From an uncultured Oscillospiraceae bacterium (GTDB lineage Bacteria; Bacillota; Clostridia; Oscillospirales; Oscillospiraceae): 11,450 nucleotides of DNA. Below, piece after piece: positions 5,893-11,450 of the stretch (the first letter of the stretch is position 1; each line of letters begins with the position of its first letter). The notes beneath the pieces were generated by a model, which saw nothing but the letters and a program-made list of their open reading frames with translations, searched no databases and was not told the DNA's origin. Location of the stretch: the NCBI GenBank assembly GCA_910578575.1, contig CAJTQP010000072.1:1-11450 (forward strand). Reading direction: 5' to 3'. The position numbers and the translations under genes were made by a program.

Positions 5893-8334
5893 ATGACAGA
5901 AGAGAAACAACAGCGCTTCGCGGCGCTGCGGCGGGAGCTCATCGCCCGTGAATTTTCCAACTTGAACCCCCGGCAACTGGAGGGGGTTCTGACCACGGAG
6001 GGGCCTCTACTCCTTCTGGCCGGCGCGGGCAGCGGCAAGACCACGGTGCTCATCCACCGCATCGCCAACCTCCTGCGCTACGGCAGGGGGTCCGATACCC
6101 AGGACGTTCCGGAGACGGTGACGGAAGGGGATTTGGAATTTTTAGAAGCTTACGCCAAGGAGTCCCAACCAGCGGAGGCCATGCACAGCCGGGCCCAAGC
6201 CCTGTGCGCCCTGGACCCGGCCATGCCCTGGCAGGTCATTGCCATCACCTTTACCAACAAGGCGGCAGGGGAGCTGAAGGCCCGTCTGGAGGACGCCATC
6301 GGGCCCGCCGCGCGGGATGTCTGGGCGGCGACCTTTCACTCCGCCTGTGTGCGTATCCTCCGGCGGGACATTGAACGTTTGGGCTTTCCCTCCTCCTTTA
6401 CCATTTATGACACGGACGACTCCCTGCGCATTGTAAAGGAGTGCTTGAAGGAACAGAACCTGGACGATAAGATGTTCCCGCCCCGGAGTGTATTGGGCTA
6501 TATCTCCCGCGCGAAAGACGATATGCTGTTGGCTGCGGACTATATGGAGCAGTGCCGGGCCAAGGGGGATATCCGCCTGCAAAAGATCGCCAACCTCTAC
6601 ATAGCCTATGAAAAAAAGCTGTGGTCGGCGGGGGCCCTGGACTTTGATGACATCATCCTCCACACCGTCCGGCTCCTGCGGGAGCAGGAAGAGGTGCGGG
6701 CGTACTATCAAAAAAAGTTCCGCTATGTGCTGGTGGACGAGTATCAGGATACCAACCACCTGCAATACCTCCTCACCACCTTGCTGGCGGGGGGGAGGAA
6801 AAACCTCTGCGTGGTGGGGGATGACGACCAGTCCATCTACCGCTTCCGGGGGGCCACCATTGAAAATATCCTCTCCTTTGAGAGTGAGTACAAAAATGCC
6901 CGTGTGATCCGCTTGGAGCAGAACTACCGCTCCACCGGCAACATCCTGGAGGCGGCCAACGCCGTGATTCGCAACAACCAGGGGCGGAAGGGGAAGAAGC
7001 TATGGACGGACCAGGGAGAGGGCGAAAAGGTCCAGTGCTACACCGCCGTCAATGAGCGGGAGGAGGGGATGTATGTGGCCTCCCAGATCCTCAGCCTCTA
7101 TAAGGCGGGGAGACAGTGGCGGGACTGTGCGGTCCTCTACCGGATGAACGCCCTGTCCAACCAGGTGGAAATTGCCTTGAAAAGCAACAGCATCCCCTAC
7201 CGGGTGGTGGGGGGCTTCCGCTTCTTTGAGCGGGCGGAGATCAAGGATATGCTCTCCTATCTGTGCGTGATCCACAACCCCGGCGACGACCTGCGGCTAC
7301 TGCGGGTGGTGAACAATCCTCCCAGAGGGATCGGAGCCAAGACGGTGGAGACCGTCCGTGCCATTGCTTTGGAAGAGGATCTGAGCTTGTGGGAGGTCTT
7401 GTGCCGGGCTGCTGAGTGGGAGGCGCTGCGCAAGTCCGTCCCCAAATTTCAAAAGTTTACCACCCTCATTCGCAACATGGCCCGGCTGGCGGAGAACGTC
7501 CCCCTGCCGGAGTTCTATGAGACCCTGATCCAGGAGAGCGGCTACGCCACCATGTTGGAGGAGAAGAAGGACAACGAAAGCCGCTCCCGCTTGGAGAACA
7601 TCCATGAGTTGAGCTCCTCCATCAGCGGCTATCTGGAAAACGCCGAGGAACCCTCTCTGGGGGGCTTCCTGGACGAGGTGGCCCTGTATACGGACCTGGA
7701 CGGGGTGGAGGACGCCGACAACTGCGTGACCCTCATGACCATGCACGCGGCCAAGGGCTTGGAATTTCCCGTGGTGTTTGCCGTGGGGATGGAGGAGGGG
7801 GTGTTCCCCGGCTTCCGGGCTATTGGCGAGACAGACGAGCTGGAGGAGGAACGGCGGCTGTGCTACGTGGCCCTCACCAGGGCCAAGGAGACCCTCCACC
7901 TGACCTGCTCGGCCCAGCGGATGCTCTTTGGCCATACCTCTGCCAATCTGCTCTCCCGCTTCGTCAAGGAGATTCCGGAGGAGTATTTGGACCTGAGAGG
8001 CCGTCCCCGCCACCAGCCCCGGCGGGAGAACCAGGCGTGGGACAGGGAAGAGGACCTCTCCCAAATCCCCCGGCCGGCAGTTCAGGCGCCGCAAAAGAGC
8101 TACCGCAGCGGCGGACCTGTGGGGAGGACTGCCTACCGCAGCCCCACCCCCAAGGCGGCCCCGCTGCCCCAGCTACACAAGGGCGATATGGTTCGACACA
8201 CGGCCTTTGGGGCAGGGATGGTATTGTCCATCCAGCCTATGGGTGGGGATGCCCTCTTAGAAGTGGCCTTTGATAACGTGGGGACCAAGCGCATGATGCT
8301 GAAAGCTGCGGCGCAGTTTATGACAAAGGAATAA
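5893..8334 (+). CDS. pcrA: ATP-dependent DNA helicase PcrA (UvrD/Rep family)
   Basis: An 813-residue superfamily 1A helicase that unwinds DNA 3'-5' in repair and in clearing replication and transcription conflicts. All core motifs are seen: Walker A AGAGSGKTT (43-51), Ia ITFTNKAA (118-125), Walker B VDEYQDTN (281-288), III GDDDQSIYRFRGA (309-321), IV EQNYRST (342-348), V TMHAAKGLEF (616-625) and VI VALTRAKETLHL (659-670). The C-terminal residues 760-813 (KGDMVRHTAFGAGMV...) form the Tudor-like domain that binds RNA polymerase in B. subtilis PcrA. It is about 70 residues longer than B. subtilis PcrA, largely through an insertion at about 62-112 between motifs I and Ia (VPETVTEGDLEFLEAYAKE within it) and a longer basic linker at 700-755. 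The ribosome binding site is weak (GGTGA four bases before the ATG), suggesting coupling to nnrE. A strong terminator follows. Confidence 0.96.
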   Translation: MTEEKQQRFAALRRELIAREFSNLNPRQLEGVLTTEGPLLLLAGAGSGKTTVLIHRIANLLRYGRGSDTQDVPETVTEGDLEFLEAYAKESQPAEAMHSRAQALCALDPAMPWQVIAITFTNKAAGELKARLEDAIGPAARDVWAATFHSACVRILRRDIERLGFPSSFTIYDTDDSLRIVKECLKEQNLDDKMFPPRSVLGYISRAKDDMLLAADYMEQCRAKGDIRLQKIANLYIAYEKKLWSAGALDFDDIILHTVRLLREQEEVRAYYQKKFRYVLVDEYQDTNHLQYLLTTLLAGGRKNLCVVGDDDQSIYRFRGATIENILSFESEYKNARVIRLEQNYRSTGNILEAANAVIRNNQGRKGKKLWTDQGEGEKVQCYTAVNEREEGMYVASQILSLYKAGRQWRDCAVLYRMNALSNQVEIALKSNSIPYRVVGGFRFFERAEIKDMLSYLCVIHNPGDDLRLLRVVNNPPRGIGAKTVETVRAIALEEDLSLWEVLCRAAEWEALRKSVPKFQKFTTLIRNMARLAENVPLPEFYETLIQESGYATMLEEKKDNESRSRLENIHELSSSISGYLENAEEPSLGGFLDEVALYTDLDGVEDADNCVTLMTMHAAKGLEFPVVFAVGMEEGVFPGFRAIGETDELEEERRLCYVALTRAKETLHLTCSAQRMLFGHTSANLLSRFVKEIPEEYLDLRGRPRHQPRRENQAWDREEDLSQIPRPAVQAPQKSYRSGGPVGRTAYRSPTPKAAPLPQLHKGDMVRHTAFGAGMVLSIQPMGGDALLEVAFDNVGTKRMMLKAAAQFMTKE

Positions 8335-8375
8335 AAAAATACGCTTCCAGGCAAGCCGTCTGGAAGCGTATTTTT
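8335..8375. terminator. Strong bidirectional terminator between pcrA and the PSE transporter gene
   Basis: A perfect 16-bp stem, AAAAATACGCTTCCAG (8335-8350) with CTGGAAGCGTATTTTT (8360-8375), and a 9-base loop. It begins right after the pcrA stop and is followed by T-rich sequence. On the minus strand it lies 25 bases after the stop of the transporter gene and is followed by a run of T, so it serves both convergent genes. Confidence 0.92.
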
Positions 8376-8399
8376 CTGTAATAGATGGCGGTAAAGAGC

Positions 8400-9431
8400 T
8401 TACCAAAGCCCCAGAACATGCTGCATCAGCAGGCTCGTCCCGGTGATGCCTGCCCAGCAGCAGGCCCCCATGGCCAGAGGAAGCCCACCGGTTTTGATGA
8501 GTTTCACGATATCGGTATTGAGCCCGATGGCGGCCATGGAGAGGACGATGAAGAATTTACTGAGGGTCTTGATGGGGGAGAATACGGAAGCATCCACCCC
8601 AAAGTGGACGGCCACGGTGGTGATGAGGGAGGCAGCGATAAAATAGAGGATGAAGAAGGGGAATACTTGGCGGAAGTTCACGGCCGTTCCCTCGGTCTGA
8701 CTGCCCTTTCTGGTCTGGAGGAAGGCCAGGACCAGGGTGATGGGGATGATGGCCAGGGTGCGGGTGAGCTTCACAGTAACGGCCTTGTCCAAGGTCTGGG
8801 AGCCCAGGCGCCACATGCTGTCCCAGGTGGCGGCGGCGGCAGTGACGGAGGAGGTGTCGTTGACAGCGGTTCCGGCAAAGATGCCAAAGGCCTCCCCGGA
8901 GGTGGTGTCGAAGCCGATCAGGTTCCCCAGGATGGGAAAGAGGATGGCGGCCAAGACGTTGAAGAAGAAAATAACGGAGATGGCCTGAGCTACCTCTTCA
9001 TCGTCGGCGTTGATCACCGGCGCGGTGGCGGCGATGGCAGAGCCGCCGCAGATGGAGGACCCCACCCCCACCAGGGTGGAGATGCGGGAGGGGATATGTA
9101 ACGCCCGGTGGAGCAGGTAGGCGATGAGCAGGGCCACGGCAATGGTGCAGACGATGATGGGGAGGGATTGCTTTCCCGTCTCCAGCACCACGTTCAGATC
9201 CAGGCCAAAGCCCAGCAGGATGACTGCCCACTGGAGGATTTTTTTGGAGGTAAATTTGATCCCGGAGGCAAAGGGGGCCTTTTCCTTTAGAAACAGCGCC
9301 AGGAGCATCCCCAACAAGATAGCGATGACCGCGCCGCCGATGAGGGGGAAGCGGAGGCCCAGGAACCAGGAGGGGACAGCCAGAAGCAGGCAGAGCAGAA
9401 GGCCCTTTCCATTGGTTTTGATCCATTCCAT
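8400..9431 (-). CDS. YeiH-family putative sulfate/anion exporter (PSE family)
   Basis: A 343-residue integral membrane protein of the usual length for the YeiH family (older name UPF0324, also called putative sulfate exporter). It starts MEWIKTNGKGLLLCLLLAVPSWFLG, a typical opening of this family in Firmicutes. I count about ten hydrophobic segments. The conserved blocks GVGSSICGGSAIAATAP (122-138), with small residues for a re-entrant or binding region, and GTAVNDTSSVTAAA (187-200) are diagnostic. The substrate has not been settled for most members; sulfate, sulfite or sulfoacetate export has been proposed, so the sulfur link is family knowledge and not read here. The ribosome binding site is weak (purine-rich AAAGAGAGTGG about 10 bases upstream of ATG). 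It is a single-gene unit with a near-consensus promoter and a terminator shared with pcrA. No LysR regulator sits beside it, unlike many YeiH genes. Confidence 0.9.
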   Translation of the reverse strand: MEWIKTNGKGLLLCLLLAVPSWFLGLRFPLIGGAVIAILLGMLLALFLKEKAPFASGIKFTSKKILQWAVILLGFGLDLNVVLETGKQSLPIIVCTIAVALLIAYLLHRALHIPSRISTLVGVGSSICGGSAIAATAPVINADDEEVAQAISVIFFFNVLAAILFPILGNLIGFDTTSGEAFGIFAGTAVNDTSSVTAAAATWDSMWRLGSQTLDKAVTVKLTRTLAIIPITLVLAFLQTRKGSQTEGTAVNFRQVFPFFILYFIAASLITTVAVHFGVDASVFSPIKTLSKFFIVLSMAAIGLNTDIVKLIKTGGLPLAMGACCWAGITGTSLLMQHVLGLW

Positions 9432-9476
9432 ACGATGTATCCACTCTCTTTCTATTCACAGAAAAAAATCAGTGTC

Positions 9477-9505
9477 ATTCTACTAAATGTCATAAAAAAT
9501 GTCAA
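9477..9505 (-). promoter_or_regulatory. Near-consensus promoter of the PSE transporter gene
   Basis: On the minus strand, a perfect -35 TTGACA (9505-9500), a 17-base spacer and -10 TAGAAT (9482-9477). Predicted start is near 9470, about 39 bases before the ATG. The hexamer ATGACA occurs again at 9493-9488 and 9478-9473, in the same orientation as the TTGACA. Confidence 0.85.
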
Positions 9506-9702
9506 GACAAAGGCCGTTATGCAACGTGGGACGGGATGAGTTGCAAAAAGGAGGCAAAGTTCTTCGTCAAAATGACCGGAAACGGGGGAAGTTTTTGCTA
9601 CCACACCTGGAGAGATGCGCGGAGCGGACCCCAAGCAATGGGGGGAATGGGGAAAATGCGCCATTCTTTCTGGTGGATTTCCACAAAGGAATGCAGGCAG
9701 TT

Positions 9703-9731
9703 TTGTCAGGTTTTTTCCGCGTTGGCATTAT
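9703..9731 (+). promoter_or_regulatory. Candidate upstream promoter for nifJ
   Basis: -35 TTGTCA (9703-9708) and -10 CATTAT (9726-9731) with a 17-base spacer. If used, it would give a leader of about 195 bases. It lies ten bases after the imperfect stem-loop at 9662-9693. Confidence 0.4.
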
Positions 9732-9779
9732 CCCGGTATTATGACGGCTTTCGTGCAGGAAGTTTGGGTAGAAACTTCA

Positions 9780-9809
9780 TTTACAAACCACGGGAAAAGA
9801 TGATAGGAT
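9780..9809 (+). promoter_or_regulatory. Candidate proximal promoter for nifJ with extended -10
   Basis: -35 TTTACA (9780-9785), an 18-base spacer ending in TGA, and -10 TAGGAT (9804-9809), so the TGn of an extended -10 is present. Predicted start is near 9816, giving a leader of about 117 bases that contains both hairpins described below. Confidence 0.5.
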
Positions 9810-9831
9810 TATAGCATGATAAATGGAACCT

Positions 9832-9872
9832 AGTGCCTGTGTCCATTTTGGAATAGGATGGATACAGGCACT
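9832..9872 (+). promoter_or_regulatory. Hairpin in the nifJ leader
   Basis: A 15-bp stem, AGTGCCTGTGTCCAT (9832-9846) with ATGGATACAGGCACT (9858-9872), one G-U pair and an 11-base loop. The right arm is followed by TTCGTGAAG, not by a run of T, so it does not look like a simple terminator. No plus-strand gene ends upstream. It may be a 5' stabiliser or an attenuator. Confidence 0.55.
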
Positions 9873-9890
9873 TTCGTGAAGAAAAAAATG

Positions 9891-9919
9891 AACCAAACGA
9901 GGCCCTATTCGTTTCGGTT
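9891..9919 (+). promoter_or_regulatory. Small hairpin abutting the nifJ ribosome binding site
   Basis: AACCAAACGA (9891-9900) can pair with TCGTTTCGGTT (9909-9919) with one bulged base, 10 bp in all and an 8-base loop. The AGGAGGA site (9920-9926) begins at the next base, so the hairpin would present or partly shield the site. Confidence 0.45.
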
Positions 9920-9932
9920 AGGAGGAATACGC

Positions 9933-11450
9933 ATGGCAAGAAAGCGAAAGACAATGGATGGCAACACGGCGGCAGCCCATGTGGCGTATGCTTTTACAGA
10001 GGTTGCAGCGATCTACCCCATCACCCCCTCGTCGGTGATGGCGGAGCTGTCTGACAAATGGGCGGCAGAAGGTCGGAAGAATATGTTTGGGCAGACGGTC
10101 AAGGTTTCCGTCATGCAGTCTGAGGGCGGTGCCGCCGGTGCGGTCCATGGTTCCCTCACCGCTGGCGCCCTGACCACCACCTTTACCGCCTCTCAGGGCC
10201 TGCTGCTGATGATCCCCAACATGTATAAGATCGCCGGCTCCCTGCTGCCGGGGGTCACCCATGTCTCTGCCCGTGCCCTGGCCACCCATGCCCTGTCCAT
10301 TTTTGGTGACCACAGCGACGTCATGTCCTGCCGCAGCACAGGCTATGCCCTTCTGTGCAGCAACAACCCCCAGGAGGTCATGGACCTGGGTGCCGTGGCC
10401 CATCTGGCTGCCATCGGCGGGCGGGTGCCCTTCCTCCACTTCTTCGACGGCTTCCGTACGTCCCATGAGCTCAAAAAGGTGGAGACCTGGGACTATGAGG
10501 ACCTGAAGGAAATGGTGGACATGGACGCCCTGAACGCCTTCCGGGCCCGCGCCCTGAACCCCGACCATCCGGTGCTCCGTGGCTCCGCTCAGAACCCGGA
10601 CATCTTCTTCCAGACCAATGAGACCCGCAACCAATACTATGACGCTCTACCCGCAGTGGTGGAGGAGTACATGGATAAAGTGAACCAGCGCCTGGGCACC
10701 AACTACCAGCTCTTCAACTACTATGGCGCTCAGGATGCCGAGACGGTGATGGTGGCCATGGGCTCTGTCTGCGACGCGGCAGAGGAAGTGGTGGACTACA
10801 TGAACGCCAAGGGGGAGAAAGTTGGCCTGATCAAGGTCCGGCTCTACCGCCCCTTCGTCACGGATCGCTTCGTGGCAGCCATCCCCGCCACCGCCAAAAA
10901 CATCGTGGTGCTGGACCGCTGCAAGGAGCCCTCCTCCATCGGGGAGCCTCTGTATCAGGACGTGGTCACTGCCCTGGCTGGCAGCCCCTTCGCTGGGGCG
11001 AAGATCGTAGGCGGCCGCTACGGCCTGGGATCCAAGGACACCACCCCCGGCGGCATCCTAGCCGCTTTCCGCAATGGCCAGCAGGCGGAGCCGGTGCGCA
11101 GCTTCACCATCAATATCGTGGACGATGTGACCAACCGCTCCCTGCCTATCCCGGAGGAGCCCGATGTGGCCGACGAGGGCACCATCGCCTGTAAGTTCTG
11201 GGGCTTGGGCGGCGACGGCACGGTAGGCGCCAACAAGAACTCCATTAAGATCATCGGGGACAACACCGATATGCAGGTCCAGGCCTATTTCCAATACGAC
11301 TCCAAAAAGTCCGGCGGTGTCACCGTCAGTCACCTGCGCTTTGGCCGCAATGAGATCAAGGCCTCGTACTACGTCACCAAGGCGGACTTCGTGGCCTGCC
11401 ACCTGGCCTCTTACATTGAAAAATTTGATATCGTCCAGGATGTGAAGCCC
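9933..11450 (+). CDS. nifJ: Pyruvate:ferredoxin (flavodoxin) oxidoreductase, C-terminal part beyond the window
   Basis: The first 506 of about 1,170 expected residues of a single-chain PFOR. The enzyme oxidises pyruvate with CoA to acetyl-CoA and CO2 and reduces ferredoxin in the cytoplasm, using thiamine diphosphate and iron-sulfur clusters; it is central to anaerobic pyruvate metabolism. The start ATG has AGGAGGA six bases upstream. The start MARKRKTMDGNTAAAHVAYAF leads into YPITPSS (28-34), SEGGAAGAVHGSL (63-75), TASQGLLLM (85-93), HVSARALA (110-117) with R114, and FDGFRTSHE (171-179), which make up domain I. Domain II follows at about 260-400 (MVAMGSVCDAAEEVVDYM, then VGLIKVRLYRPF). Domain III, the gamma-type domain, begins near 420 (KFWGLGGDGTVGANKN). 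The thiamine diphosphate domain and the clusters lie outside the window. Two hairpins and two candidate promoters precede it. Confidence 0.96.
   Translation, partial: MARKRKTMDGNTAAAHVAYAFTEVAAIYPITPSSVMAELSDKWAAEGRKNMFGQTVKVSVMQSEGGAAGAVHGSLTAGALTTTFTASQGLLLMIPNMYKIAGSLLPGVTHVSARALATHALSIFGDHSDVMSCRSTGYALLCSNNPQEVMDLGAVAHLAAIGGRVPFLHFFDGFRTSHELKKVETWDYEDLKEMVDMDALNAFRARALNPDHPVLRGSAQNPDIFFQTNETRNQYYDALPAVVEEYMDKVNQRLGTNYQLFNYYGAQDAETVMVAMGSVCDAAEEVVDYMNAKGEKVGLIKVRLYRPFVTDRFVAAIPATAKNIVVLDRCKEPSSIGEPLYQDVVTALAGSPFAGAKIVGGRYGLGSKDTTPGGILAAFRNGQQAEPVRSFTINIVDDVTNRSLPIPEEPDVADEGTIACKFWGLGGDGTVGANKNSIKIIGDNTDMQVQAYFQYDSKKSGGVTVSHLRFGRNEIKASYYVTKADFVACHLASYIEKFDIVQDVKP

Larger units (their letters stand above)
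9506..9932. other. Gene-free region between the PSE transporter and nifJ
   Basis: About 430 bases without a supported gene. The left two thirds (to about 9770) hold only short open frames with unconvincing protein sequence and no well-spaced ribosome binding site. There is an imperfect stem-loop at 9662-9693 centred on GTGGATTTCCAC. The right third holds two candidate promoters pointing to nifJ, then a leader with two hairpins ending at the nifJ ribosome binding site. No tRNA, rRNA or named riboswitch is recognised, but a small RNA cannot be excluded. Confidence 0.6.

Noticed and set aside
9520..9545. A 6-bp inverted repeat TGCAAC/GTTGCA with a 14-base loop
   Set aside because: Too short, and with too long a loop, to separate from chance.
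9536..9814. A possible 92-codon gene on the plus strand in the region before nifJ
   Set aside because: The internal ATG at 9572 is 17 bases from the nearest good ribosome binding site, the residues look random, and the frame runs through both candidate nifJ promoters.
1..11450. Mobile elements, CRISPR arrays, tRNA or rRNA genes, phage genes, toxin-antitoxin pairs or a defence system
   Set aside because: No transposase, integrase, spaced repeats, tRNA-like TTCGA arm or toxin-like small gene pair could be supported on reading both strands.

Overview
The window is a GC-rich stretch of bacterial chromosome and looks like an anaerobic Firmicute of class Clostridia, most likely near the Oscillospiraceae. 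The evidence is a pyruvate:ferredoxin oxidoreductase of the NifJ type, a PcrA helicase of Gram-positive type, a DUF4330-type small membrane protein, an extracytoplasmic parvulin-like foldase, strong AGGAGG-type ribosome binding sites and sigma-A promoters with 17-base spacers. The lineage is inferred from gene content and style; no marker gene was compared.

Layout, left to right. A GT4 glycosyltransferase (minus strand, cut by the window's left edge) diverges from a DUF4330 membrane protein, and their two promoters overlap at the -10 elements (1095-1142). The DUF4330 gene converges on a minus-strand cluster: a foldase with two parvulin-like repeats, then tcdA (tRNA t6A dehydratase), then two half-size TSUP (TauE/SafE) transporter genes that overlap by ATGA. 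Strong hairpins sit between the foldase gene and tcdA, between tcdA and the TSUP pair, and at the end of the pair. The foldase gene diverges from a plus-strand pair, nnrE (NAD(P)HX epimerase) and pcrA (DNA helicase), which lie 11 bases apart and end at a strong bidirectional terminator. That terminator also serves a convergent minus-strand gene for a YeiH-type (PSE family) anion transporter with a near-consensus promoter. A roughly 430-base gene-free region follows, and then the start of nifJ (plus strand, 506 codons, cut by the right edge), whose leader carries two hairpins.

Functionally the genes are a mix: envelope (glycosyltransferase, DUF4330, foldase), tRNA modification, metabolite repair, DNA repair, putative export of sulfur-containing anions (two unrelated families, TSUP and PSE) and central anaerobic carbon metabolism. 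I see no mobile element, CRISPR array, tRNA, rRNA, phage gene or defence island, and no convincing undescribed system. The points most worth a second look are the split TSUP pair, the tandem parvulin repeats, a roughly 43-residue insertion in PcrA, hairpins placed next to ribosome binding sites, the overlapping divergent promoters and the structured nifJ leader.
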